Assembly: GCA_047495785.1 (NCBI GenBank) | Contig: JBLDXI010000016.1 | Coordinates: 62,001 to 126,000 of the forward strand | DNA length: 64,000 nucleotides | Reading direction: 5' to 3' | DNA from: Lepidodermella squamata | Taxonomy: Eukaryota > Gastrotricha | In this document: one piece after another, positions 44,820 through 58,000 of the stretch | Position numbering within the stretch: position 1 is the stretch's first letter | How the letters are laid out: every line of letters begins with the position of its first letter | Notes under the pieces: model-generated | Told to the model about the DNA's origin: nothing | The model's database searches: none | Seen by the model: the letters and a program-made list of their open reading frames with translations, nothing else | Position numbers and translations under genes: made by a program

Positions 44820-45260
44820 TACCGTAGTTACCGAAATACTAACCCGGGCTTATACAAAAATGATACCTCGAAAAATGGGGAAAAGTAGGCTTCTATTCAA
44901 GACTAGGCTTCTATTTGAGATAGGCTTATGCAATGGAGACCTGACTTTACTTTCTGTCTTTCAATCTCAAAACTCACCAAAGTTTTCATTATTAGTTATT
45001 AGCTAGGTCCTCTAATAGCTGAAAATTAGGAATAATAAGGAATGCGCTTCAACTAAAATCATCGTAAATCGCATATTATTGCATATCTGCACAAATTTTT
45101 CGTTTTTAAATACCGTTCAGCGCAGCAGAGCACACGCGCCGTAGTAGCCTAGGCTACTATTCGAGAGAGGACTATGCATCGTCGAATTTCAATTTACCTA
45201 GGCTTCTAATCGAGACAGGCTTCTAAACGAGTGGGGGCTTATATTTCGGTAACTACGGTA
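44820..45260. mobile_element. Inverted-repeat element, unclassified
   Basis: Perfect 19-nt terminal inverted repeats, TACCGTAGTTACCGAAATA at 44820-44838 and its complement at 45242-45260. The interior has direct repeats of AGGCTTCTAxTCxAGA-type units near both ends and no open reading frame. TA bases at both ends may be a target duplication. Confidence 0.7.
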
Positions 45261-45614
45261 GGTATTGCGATTTGACGCTTCTCCAACCTCCAAATTTTCC
45301 CAAATTATGGTTTTTTGAGTTTTCCGTTTCCCTTTTGGGGGCACACGCTTTTATAACATGGCTCATGGCTAAGCCATAGCTCTCCTTATTACATGTAATT
45401 TGCACTCTGATCCCTATATTTTTTCAACATCAGTGGCCTAGGAAGCCAACATGGAAAATTGGGCTACTTACTATTGGGCTATTAAAATGCAACATCCTTG
45501 AGCCAGAGAGGATTGTGAGTACACATTGTTAGGAAGGAAAAAGTAAAAAATCGCAAAATATCGGCAAAAATTTGGAGCTGGAATTCCTAACAAGTTTCAA
45601 TTTTGTATCTTCAG

Positions 45615-46020
45615 GATACTGCCCAGCTGGGTGGGTGGAGGTGAACAAAGCCTGCTTCACCGTCAACGAAACACCACTGACCTGGGCCAATGCGAACACA
45701 GCTTGCGCAAAATTAGCCCCGGGCGCTCAATTGGCGATCCACTACAACATCGCCCCGCCTCTCCTCAATCCCGACATCCCCGTCAAATGGATGGGCTGGC
45801 GATGGAACGGAACCAATTGGTTGAGCTACGACAACTTCCTCCTGCCATACTACAACATAGGTACATACTTGTCATAAAATTGTAGTCGCAAAGTTTCGAA
45901 TTCTGTTTATCTAGCTGCTTTGGTTGGCTCAGCGGGAATGTGTGCTGTTTACGATACTTCACTGCCAGGCTATTCGACCGCTCCGTGTTCTTCAACGCTG
46001 CCAAGCTACTGCCGTTTCAT
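45615..46020 (+). other. C-type lectin domain 1
   Basis: Begins YCPAGWVEVNKACF and ends with the PCSSTLPSYCRF cysteines, split by a 54-nt intron. The galactose/mannose-selecting EPN or QPD motifs are absent, so sugar binding is uncertain. Confidence 0.8.
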
Positions 46021-49000
46021 TCTTCACGTTTCAGACGCGACTGGTACCGTTCACAAGGGAAACGTGCTGAATTTGCCTCTGACTCGAATGTACGGTTTCC
46101 GCGATCTGTCGTACCTTGAACCGGGCTTTCTACCCCTGAGTCCCAATTCGCTTGCCACTTTCGACGTCAGCGATATGCTGTTCAATTCGGCGAACACTAA
46201 TACTTACGGAATCTGTGCTTGGCTCAAGGGTACTAGAATACGCATCCTTAACGTCGATGGCCGCTACGACTCAAAATTTACATTTACGAATCGGGTCAGC
46301 TACACCTTCGGGTTATGGATGGCGGGAAGCGTAAGTTGCTATAAAAACTTCAACATTTTGCAGTTTTTTGCACGAGCCCCGTTAATACTTGCTGTATTTG
46401 TTCCAATAGTAGCCCATTCAATTATAATTGCCAGTCGCTAATGAGTAGCCCAGGGTTGAGCGGTCAAGTCGGTTCGAAAACATCAAAACCGAACGATTGA
46501 CTAAAAATTATTTTTCACAATTTCGAGGTTTAAATATTAGGAGCCCGGGCTGCTATAGGAACAAATAGGGCATTTCCTTTAAAGATTCCTGACTTCCTGT
46601 GAAACTTCATTGATTAATCGACATTTTAGCTTGGATAAATTTAGTTTCAGCATTGTCTCTCGTCTGTCAAGAAGAGGAAAATTATAAAAATGTGAATGTC
46701 TGTTTCAATAAAGCGACGTATCAGGTCTAAAAGGGTATAAGAAAATAAGTAAGAAATTATAATTAAACAAAAACTATTTTGTTCATAAGCGATAGGTCAG
46801 AAAAATCAAATGTTTGCCCCTCCGGCGCCTATTAGATTACCCCCTCAGGGAGATCTTGGGTCATCTTAGTGATATCTCTGAATCTCTAACTGTAACACGT
46901 GGAAGCTTCTAATGTTGATTTTCAAATTCTCCGCACTTGATTTCAGATTCGTTGATCTTTCAGAGAAATTGTCTTCAACGAGTGAATCTCAAAAGCTCTT
47001 CCTCAGTCAACTTGAGTTAGGGTGGGTTAGAGTGTCATCTTGACCTACAACCGAATTTCATTGAATGACTTAGGGCGGTCAAGATCTCTCTAAAAGATCA
47101 GTTCATTACAAATCAAGTCATTTATAAACAAGACTAATCCTAGAAGAACTTATTTCTATAGGGAAGCGCTCCGGTTTTCAACCATTACATCGACAAACTG
47201 GACAATGGGAGCGTGGCAGTAGACACGAACGGCGTCGGATTATCGTTCATCACAGAAAACAAAACATTTAATATAAACCTGCGATACTCGAATGAAACAT
47301 CACCGAGATCTGCCCTGTCAGTTCCTAACTGTTTCACTGGAGGACAAACGACGCGTTACGCCATTTACATCGATTCTACTTCGGTTGTTATGCGAAGCAG
47401 CGTGCATGGCCTTTGCTTGAACCAAAGTATTGCCGTGGATGTTGCCAAGCTAGCCCTGCGGAAGGGTATCCTTATCGGCCAGAGTGGCTTTGTCTGTAAT
47501 TTCATTATCAGCAAATCAGCGTCAGCGGTGTCTCACTTCGAGTGGGAGGCCGAACAACTGTGGAAGACATTTGCAGCTGAGCAAGCTTCCGCTGCAGCGG
47601 ACATTGGTTATGACCTTAGCACTACGGTCGCGTTTTGGCCACTCACCGAATACAGTCGGGGTAATGCCGACTTTCCATTATCTCCATTATCTAGTGGCCC
47701 GAGTACGGCGTTCGAAATTTTTTTATTTTTGCGTAAACGTAAGGGATACAAGTTTTGGGCACAAAGGCTCCCCCTCCCCTGAGAGTTGGACCGCGATCCG
47801 GACCATTTCGCGAAGTACGGGGAAGGGGGCAATGGGGGTATCGTAACCCTGGCTCTTATGGGCAAGGTGGAAAACCCTAAAAAAGGACAAAAAAGGAAAA
47901 GAGGCGGTGGGTAGAGGTGGAGGGGGTTGTAGGGTGGACCTTTGTTCATAAAGTTCTACCTCAAAAATCCCCCTAAATCGAGGATCCTACTTAACGCACT
48001 GATTCGGACCAATGACATGAGAGGAAGTTCGCTTTCGAGATAAGATTTTGGTCCAAAACTCCTAAAGTCCGTTGATGCTAACATTCCTCTCCATTTTCTA
48101 TTCCAGCTACGGCATATTACTGGGAATCAATGGAAGACCCTCTACCGCCGCCGACCCAGGCTCTTAATTTCGAGTACAATACTTTCATCGGGCAACGTGT
48201 TCTTTCGTCGAAACCAGGTGCCCAGATTGGCGTGACCATATCTGGCGCCGCTGAAAGCGCAATACTTGCCCGCGGCACGACGCCGTATCGCTACTCTTTC
48301 TTTATCACGCGAGATACTTCGGGTCCTCTGATCGAGTTTTACCAAAAAAACAACGGCTACGCATCATTCACGATTTGGCGAATTGCTTCTAATAACTCGT
48401 TTGTAATAACTGTGTTGTCACCTTATGTTGACGTTGACTATCGCATTCTCGAGTTTGACGCGTGCAAACTGCCGAACGTTTCTTCTTATTCTGGAACACG
48501 TGTAGCTTATCGAGTTATGCTGTATTACGCGTACTCACCGAGCCAATACCAGTGCTTCGTTGATGGTGTCCTTATGCAAACCATGAACTTCTCTACACTG
48601 AACCCAACATCATTATATGGCATGAGAATCGGCCAATCTGTTCTCAGCTCGCCCTATGGCTCATTTGTTTCCAGTCAAACAAACTTGAAGTCATTTTTTC
48701 AAGGCCAGCTGTTTTGCGTTCATCTCACAGACGTCTCTGTAAATCCGCATGCGAATTTTTGCAAGAATGTGACATCGAAAACGCCTTTGTATGGAGGTCC
48801 GAACAATATCCTATACAAGCCTGGAGTGCTGCGAGCATTTTGGCCACTTGGGAGAGATTTACGTAAGGTTTTTGACCCGTTTGCCCCGTTTGACCTAAGT
48901 TTGACCCTTTGAAATTCGAAATATATTCAATTGAAAAAATTCTTTCACAAAACAGCCATTTCGAATCGATTATAATCCAGTGATCTCCCAATTGCTGAAT

Positions 49001-52000
49001 TTCATGAATTTTTAAAAAATTCCTCTGACCTAAGCATTATTCATTCTTTTTTCAAAGAGGCAACCGATGTATCGGGTAATCGAATGGATGGCGTTGACAT
49101 AATGATGGCGTCACGAACCGGCCCGACGAATCTACCGTATTCTGCTTCTCGATTTTACGCTGGTACGATAGGCAATCACATTGATTTTCTTCGGCCTGAT
49201 TATTCCTATACTCTCGGCTCGAACGGCTCTGTGACCTATTCGTTCTGGATGTATGCCTACTCGACTTATGACAGATTGATACTTGCTAATCGTGCAATTT
49301 TCGCCCACGTTTTGCCTTACAATCCGACTGTAAATGAAATGCCGGTTCTTAAAACTAGTTATGACATTTGTTTCACCCATCCAAGGCTGAAACGACTGGA
49401 TTTCGGATGACTGCTATCGACAAATTTGAGTTCCGCCTTTTCACAGGAACGACCCTTGTCCAAACGCTGCAAGTCACCGCAGTGACGCAATTTCAATTCA
49501 TCAACAGATGGCTGTGGGTCGTAATTCAGTACGACATGTGGAAAAGTCAGGTCAAACTCGTTGTCGATGGGGTAACTGATGTCGAAACAGTCGAACCGCG
49601 AAGTTTGACCACAACAGGCTGGCTTCAGATGGGCTTTCAAAATGGCCTGGTAATTCGATAATTTGTTTGGAAAATTAAAGCTTGTTTCTTTTTATGTACG
49701 AATCAGTCGTTTGACGGTGCATTGAGCTGCTTTTCAATCTACAGCTACGCCGTACCTGAGTGGGAACTCGCAAACGTTCAGAAAATGTGCAATGATACCT
49801 TGGATTATTTTTACGGAAAATGTAATCCTTTGGTGGTTGAATCATCTGAATTCAACCATTTTCTTACAGATAGCACTTTGTTTTCCTTTCCAAGCCGGCT
49901 TGTTGGCATTTGGCCTCTTAACAGAAAGTTCTTGGCAATGGACGTTGGTGGACACAAGATTCATTTTTCAGTACAATTTTGGAGAATTTTAATATATTCT
50001 AATAATTTTATCCTTTTATTCAGATGACTTACGGTTCGAATGTAAACCAACTCGCAAGGTGGGTCACTGGACCGAATGGAAAGCGCGAAACTGCCGTTTC
50101 TGTCGGTGGAAATATTTCGGGAAATGCTCTTGAAATGAGTTATTTGAGTGTATGCAGCCTCTCTTATTCGATTTCTGTTGCAATATTTTTTTTCATCAAG
50201 AATATGAACAGCAATTGCAACCCGGCGTTTACTTACGAGTTCATTTACAAGTTCGGAATGGTGAACGGTGACCATGGATTGACCGTTTCCTTCTACTTCC
50301 GATTTGTGTAAGTCCTAATACCTAAGCTATATTCCAATCAATTTCGAAATCTGTACCATAGAAACACGAATGAGGATTTCACGTACATGCGAAACACTGG
50401 CAATATTTACGTCCGAACTCGGAATAACGTCCTTTCCTTTTCATTCGGAACGCCCGAAGGCGCACTGGGTCCCCACGCAACGGCGTCATGTGTCATGCCG
50501 TGAGTTGAGCCAATATCTAGGTATTTAAAAGCTTAGAGTTCTATTTACGTTTTTCAGAGTTGATAAATATGCCTCCCCATCTTGGATCTTTTTCACGGCA
50601 AACATCTACAACGCAAATGTCTCTGGTAACGCTTATATTGCCGCGAGCGTGTTCTTAAACGGCCAACCTCTCTGTAACAACACTGCGTCTTCTAGAGCCA
50701 CAGCTAACCTCTACGTCAACTCACCGTATCTTTACGACAACATTTATCTTGGAAATTACGCTACTCCAAGCGGTAATACGACTATGGCCTGTGAGTTTTG
50801 AAACTTGGCTATTCGTCAATACCAATATTTTCCTTTAGGTTTTTCGATTTTCGCCGAAATTCTGACAGATTTCTCGGCTCTGAAGGCTGATTGTGATAGA
50901 ATCATTTCTGGGCAAGTGGACCATTTGCTTGCCCCTGTTGTTAAACCAGCCGTGTTATTGCCTCTCTCTGCCCACACCCAGGGCGAAAATACAGCCCCCG
51001 ATGGCATTCCGTTGAATGGCCGGTTTTCGGGTGTTACCTTCACGAAAGGTCCTACCGGGCTACCGTACGGGGCAATGAAGTTCTCAGGCGACATCTACCA
51101 GTATTTTCTGGTGAATACATCGCTTGATGGCGGCATGGACTTTCAATCCCAATCTCGAAGCGCGGCTTTTCTTTACCAGATCAATCATGACCCTTCCTAC
51201 AGCAACTACGAGTTAGCATTTGCTTATACGATAAAAACTGGGCTCACGAGCGCCTTTGCGCCGCAGCTTAATGGCACATTGTATTTTCCGACGAAAGATG
51301 GGATAACAAAGGCCCCTAATACCGTGGTTCACGGTAATAATCTTGTTAACGCAAAGACTGGTGTCTGGCACACGCATAGCTTCAGTTACGAAATCGGCGG
51401 TGATATGAGTTTGGTGACGTGGGACGGCAGAGTGTTCAATGTTATTGGAGAGAGGAAAACTTGCAACTCAGCGACACTCAAAGCATCCGATGGTCACTTT
51501 TTACTGGGAAGCTCCCCAGCGGCCCCAGGTAACTACTTCGCGTTGGAAATTCTTTTCATTTACCTTTACCATTTATGAAGTTGGATTCTCGGATGACAAC
51601 TTTGGACTTGTTGGTTCAATGTCGTGTTTCCAGTACTACGGCCGAGGATTAGGACCGTATGAAATCTCTCAAGCCTCGAAATGGTGCAATCATCCGGATT
51701 ACATCGGCTGTTACTCGAACATAACTCAAATTCCGATGAAACGAATGATTGTCGATAGGTCTGGTATGACAGCCACCAAATGCAGACAGTTTTGCGGTAA
51801 GATTTTGTGCTATCTTGAAATTGACTCGAATCGTTTTAATAACAGGAAAGGGCGGCAATAAATACGCCGGCATTGAGGGTGGGAATATCTGCAAGTGCTT
51901 CGACGCTATTTCATTCGCGAGGTTCAAACTGGTCCAAAACAGCCTTTGCAGCATGCCTGTGTCAGGAAATGCAGTAGAACTCGGAGGTGGGGCGGAATCT

Positions 52001-55000
52001 AGTGGTTACACTGCGCTTTACACATCTAGCTATACCCGAAATGTCTCCCGAGATCTTGCGATTGCTGCGACTAGGAATATTTGTATGATGATTTAATTTG
52101 AGAGGCCTTGTTTCCATTTAGAGAAACTATTTCAGACTGCCCGCCGGGTTACTACAGCATACCTCCTAATCATTACCATTGCTATGCTCTGCTTCAACCT
52201 GATACCTTTTTAGAATACAGCGTTTCAGAGGCAGCTTGTGAGGCTTCATATGGTCCTGCAGCACTAATTTACCCGGAAAGTGAGGAGGAAAACACGCTTC
52301 TCGACTCGATCAATACTTGGCGAATGTGGATCGGCTGCTCCGGTATCACGATGAATGCTGATGTTGGGGTCTGTCAGCGAGAGGATGGGAAACGGCTGCC
52401 GGCATATTACAAGTAATTTCACCTTCAAAATAGATAATCTTTAATTTTAGCTGTCTTTCTCCTTCAGTTATCGAAGTAATTTAGTTGGAACAGCGGCCAA
52501 CCCCCTTGAGGCTTATACGAACGATGTAATGGTAAACTGGGCGGTTGTAGCGACGTACACCGCAAAAACGGTATGCAAAGCCCCACCACCTCAAACTTCT
52601 CGTAAGTTTTCCCGCAATCCGTAATCCGAAAAATGAGGTAGGAGAGAAAACTGAAACAGCCGAATAGCTCTTCCCTCCGCCAATCTTTTATTTCTTTCTT
52701 GGTGCCCCTTTCTGAAGTGGCCAATTTTCTGATTTGTCGATTTTGACTAGTCTGCCCTCGGTTTACAACGCGAGCTTTTGGCAACTGCTATTTATTTGTT
52801 TACGAGCCGAAATCTTTCGACGACGCGGACGCTTATTGCGCTCGCTATGCTGCCGGTGGGCGCCTGACACCAGCAACAGTTCCGGCTAAATTCTACCTTA
52901 ACACACTCATACCGTTCAGCGCTAGTTCGTTCTGGATGGGTTTACGCTACACTAATCCGAGCACGGTGTCGCGCACTGACGGCACTGTCTGGGTGGCAGA
53001 CTCCACGTTTTTTGCCATTGACCAGCCTACAAGTGGCATCGACATGCGAGCGCCTTGTGTATATGCCGATGTTCGATCCAACTTTCAATTTCGAACAGCG
53101 CCATGTGAAGAACTGAAAACTTTCATGTGCGCTTTCCCACCAGTCCTCTCGCAATATGCTCTCAATGCTTCAGTCTATGGCGTTCCTCCATATGCGATTA
53201 GGACGTCTGCTACTGGGGTTTCGAACGCTCATCAAGGCGTGATTGGATCTTCGAGCTCGATTTGTACCACATCAACATCTGACTACGTCCAGGTCGACTA
53301 CTCCTGGTCGGTCAGAATCCTATCTGTCACTATAGAGTGCATCCCCCAAGCCACGTTATGCCCTAATAGCTATCAGCTGAAGTACAGTACTGATGGAAAG
53401 GTTTGGACAACTTACCTCTGGCAAACTGCAACTTACTACTACGGTGTGAGTGGCACAAAACAGAGTATCACAGCTCCGTCAGCAAATTACTCAACATTGC
53501 TACCCCTCCTCGACAATACAAACAAAGTGATGACCCACATTTTCTCAACATTTTTGCAAGCCCGATACATTCGATTGGCATCGCTGAGTACCACTGTTAA
53601 TAACTGTTTTCGCTTCAACTTTGCTGCGACGATAAGGGAAACAAGCACAGTGGCGGATTACGGCGTAGCTCGTCATTTCGGCCCTGTTGCACTCATCGTT
53701 CGGGTCAATGCCGGCCGATTTGCCGATATTCGGCTCATGGTCCATCAATTTGGGTTTTCGCCCGTGCCTAGAATGACACTACCACCATCGCCCATTTCCT
53801 TATTCGACGACCCTGTTTACGTTCCGAGGATCGTTGGTACCCAGAAAATTACCATCATCGCAACGGACGCTGAGGGTTTCGAAGCTGTCACATCAGCGAT
53901 GTTACCCCTTGAGACGAGGACTAGAGATTTGTTCATCACCACCTGCCCTTCGACGGCAGATGCTGGAACTACGATCAAATGCTTCGTTAGGGCGGTTGGC
54001 GGGTCGAATTTTACGATGACTACAACGTATGGAACTCTACTTCAAGGCCAACGCCAATATACCTCTCAAGTGTTGGGTTAGTTCCTGAATACCTATTTCT
54101 TTCTATTAAATTTAAGAACTTTGGAAAAAATTAACAAATGTATACAGAGTTTATTAATTTTAACGAATTTTCAATCCAAAATTTAAGAGTTTTCAAAAAA
54201 TTCCAGGAAATGTTGGAAACCTCAGAGTTTGCTGTGCTATGTGCTATTGACTTTTGTTATTGCAGCTACTCGGCGGGAGTATGGAGTTATTGAGATGGCC
54301 GAAACACTGAAGATGCCATTTCCGTCTTGGGGCGCTGTAATTGCCCTCAACGTGAATTTTCCCTTCGACAAACACGCAACAGTTTATGCGATCGAAGCTA
54401 GGTTTGTGTTAGGTATCCCCGTTAAAACTATAAAACCACCTGTTTTTAGCTTGGACTATCTCGGAAATGTCACGTTCTTCTTTATGGTACCTGATTGCCC
54501 AGTTGGAACTACGTTCTGCATGCAGAGCTTCAGTTGCCTCAACAACACTTTGATTTGCAAGAACCAGCGACCGTCCCGGTTTTCCTTCAAATGCCAATCT
54601 GGCTACAAACCATGTGAAGATGGGAAGTCGTGCTGTTCCTACACCCTAAACCCTCCAACAGTCCCTCCCTACAAGAACTACTACAACCTTACGAACGCTC
54701 CAAACAGCTATAAAGTTGTTGCGAAGCATGATGTGATATTTCAATCAACGGGCCGGCAAATTTACTACATACCAGCTGATGCGATTCAAGAGTACCCGCC
54801 TGGAACAATCCTAGCCGCTGCCGTTCCAGTTGCTAACGCTTATGGAATGGCAAGGTTGAAGTTTTATAACATCACCGATATCCCAGTTTATACAGTCGCT
54901 GGTGCGACTGCAACAGTAAACACTTCATACCCGGCTACAGGAACGACTAGGAGAATCGGTCTACCTATGATTCGAGCGATAACTGTCGACTCTACTACCT

Positions 55001-58000
55001 TTGGCCTTCATATATCATGGCAAGGGAATTGCGGTCCTGTACCTTTCACGGCTTCTACTGTCGATTCAAATTGGCCTGATAACGTTTTGATTGCTACGAC
55101 AAACATCACAATCAATTCAGACTGTTCTAGGCCTGATCTGGTTTCTCAGGGTTTCATTTACGCCCAAACTGTTGCAAAGTTCAATTTGACTCGCGTTTTC
55201 AACTGCTATTGCCGTTACGAGATCAAATGGAGCGATTCAGCGGCTGGTTACGTTCCTCTGACTTGGTCGGACCTGGACAATTTTGTTGAAATGCAGCGAG
55301 TGTTCCCTGATGCTGGGAAATACATCCTCTACCTTAGAGTTTACAATTTTCTCAACGAGTCCTTTTTCAACGTGAGAATATTTTATCGTCAAGGGCTATC
55401 TACGTCTACTCATTTTTATACTAGATCACGATAAGTGTTCTAAATTCGATATCTGAAATCGATGTCAGAACACCAAACTTCCCTGCTTCATCCGTAGATA
55501 TTCCAGTTGCCGTTGAGGTTGTCGCATATACTGGAAGTTCTTTCGACGATGGTATGTTCTTTATTGTACATGAGGGGCCATTTGTTCAATGGTTTTTAAA
55601 AGGAATGGTGAGAAATTGGTCGATTTTTTATGGGGATAATTCTGTTTACGACCGATTTGACATGCCGCGTGATATTGCTGAAAATGGGACATGCAAACCT
55701 GGCTGGACCTTGATCAGGTCGACTGGGCTTTGCTTGATGTTCGTTAACGTTTCACTAGCCTATGGAGATGCAGAGAACTATTGCGCCTCTATGGGCGCAA
55801 CTTTGCCTTACCTTCCAGCGTCATTCGGCTTGGGGATATCTGATGTTAAAGCTTTAATGACAGCGCTCGGAGACACTGCTACTGTAATGTGGGACGGTGC
55901 TAGTAAGATGCGCAGCAAACCGGGGTTCACGATTACTGCTTCGAACGATGTTGCTAGGATCACCAACGCATATTTCTCATCAGCGCAGCTTTGCTACTCT
56001 TGGACGCCCTATACTGCCACTATGTATGGGACTCAAGACTGCTCTGATAAATTCCGATTCTTCTGCCAACAGCCTATTCAAAGTAAGTTTGTCTTGCAAT
56101 CGAAATAATTTGATCCATTTCAATCAAATTGTCCCAGATTTCAAGCTATGTGGTCCAGACGGCGAGCTGTGGTCAATTTACGGTGGTAGTTGTTACAGGG
56201 CTTTTACGGACAAAGCTGAAACGTGGTCAAACTCGGCTGACCGCTGCAGAGATATGGGAGGGCAATTGATGAGTCTCAGAGGCCCTGCAAGCGACGTCAA
56301 AGCTTTCGGAGATTACATTAAACAATTTGTAAATTCCAGTTTTCAATACAGCGTAAACTGCGCTCGCGGTTTCAATTATTCAAGAATTTGTTCCGATTTT
56401 TTCGGCAATGTCTATCGTTATGATGGAACCCTGAGTCCATTAACCCGGTTCACTTTTAATCTGAACACCAGCCAGTTGACTCCAACATCGGCATCAGCGT
56501 ATGCGATCTGCGAGCGGCCCTTCATGTCCCAAGCAAAACCCCGGCTCTACTTCAATCGATTGGCTAATCGGCGACTTATTCCATCAACGGATCCCGTCAT
56601 CAACTGCCCACAGGGTATGGCACAGGCCGGTTCGACTTGCTTCGGCCTGGTGAAAGACCCGGAAACCTTGGAAAATGCTGCTTCGAAGTGCAAAGGTCTA
56701 TTCGATGGATATTTGGCCCGATTAAGTAATTCGAGTGATAACTCCTTTGCAACACAACTCATTTCTGCCGGGGGTATTGCCGAAGCTTGGATTGGGTTAA
56801 CCACTGGAGGGGTGTCAAATTCTTGGCTATGGTTAGATGGAACTGGACTACTCGCAGAACAGCCCTATCTTAATTGGGCTGGCCAGTCGAATCCCCTAAC
56901 TTCGCCAAAGGTTAGTGGAACTTCAATTTTAGCTTCAACTGGTAAATGGAGCGTTCAAGATTCTGCGGTGGCTAAACCTTACGTTTGCATGAGGAAGCCG
57001 TTACAGCAACGAGTTTTCTCAGGAAGTTGCGACAGTTACGCCAACAATCTGAGCCATCGAAACGGGCTGTGTTTGATGAGTCCAATGTTAAACAGCCCAG
57101 CAGCTGCTTCTGCGGCTAATAAGTCATGCTTGAACCTAATCGGCGGAAAATTGTTAGAGCCAATCACTGGGGATCAATGGCAACAAGCTGTTCGCTTTAT
57201 CTTCGAAACTGTTCAATGGAACGGGCCTACCGAACCTATTTGGACGGGACTGATTTACAACCAAATGGGAATAGTCAGCCCCATTGCTGATCAGGCTGTT
57301 TATGTGAAATGGCCGCTTGGTTACCAGCCCAATTTAGCTCTAGGCGGCTGTGTGGCTTTGTATCCTGAAGGTTACGCGAAACTTGCGCCTTGTAGCAACA
57401 GCTATCGTTACGCCTGCCAGGTGGCAGCTGTGAAATGCCCAATGGGTTGGCAAAGTTGGGGAGGAATGTGCTACAAGAGCTCAGAGGACGATACAACGCT
57501 GCAATCTTACACCGTGCCAGATGTTACAGGCAGTACCTGTCGGCTTTTGTTGGACTCTTATCCAACTTCGTTGGCTAGTGCCGCTGAAATCATTGGAATT
57601 CGCTCGATTCCTTACGCAGGCTTGCCGTCCCGAATAGCAACAGGTCAAACACTACCGAGTAATAATAATCTTATAAAATCGGATAGTGGAAGGCCGATAT
57701 ATTCGCCTAATAAGCCGGTGAATGTAACAAGATACCGCCTCTACATCAACGAAACTAACCAAGTGGCTTATATCATTGATACGGACACTCCGCTTCCAAT
57801 GCAAGTGGTATGCCAACGCCCTACAACGATCAACCCAGATGACTGTGCTCTAGCTTGCCTGACCTCGAGAGTCGAACCCTGCAGCACATTTGAGTATAGG
57901 GGCGAAAGCTGTCTGCTATTCAGCGAAGCTATAACGACCAATACTTATGGTATTCGCAACTCTAACGGCTACTCAGACCTATATTCATTGGATGAAGGAG

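Larger units (their letters stand above)
43683..45614. other. Intergenic and putative first intron of the giant receptor gene
   Basis: Contains a candidate signal-peptide exon (43921-43996) and an inverted-repeat element (44820-45260). No other coding signal is seen. Confidence 0.55.
46021..51690 (+). other. Tandem LamG-like (jelly-roll) modules
   Basis: About five modules of roughly 230-300 residues. Each is introduced by a W/L-P-L signature (AFWPLTEYS, AFWPLGRDL, GIWPLNRKF, VLLPLSAHT) and contains a 'VDGV'- or 'LNGQ'-type strand and a CF/ALSCF-type C-terminal strand. Phase-1 introns fall close after two of the signatures. I call them LamG/concanavalin-like from pattern, not from alignment. 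Confidence 0.6.

Noticed and set aside
44812-45006. 64-codon frame near the inverted-repeat element
   Set aside because: Lies inside the mobile element and consists of translated repeat units.
54402-54449. 48-nt GT-AG segment in the giant receptor
   Set aside because: Splice signals are reasonable (AG|GTTTGT and TTTTTAG), but it is in frame without a stop and slightly shorter than the other introns. Left as coding; transcripts would decide.
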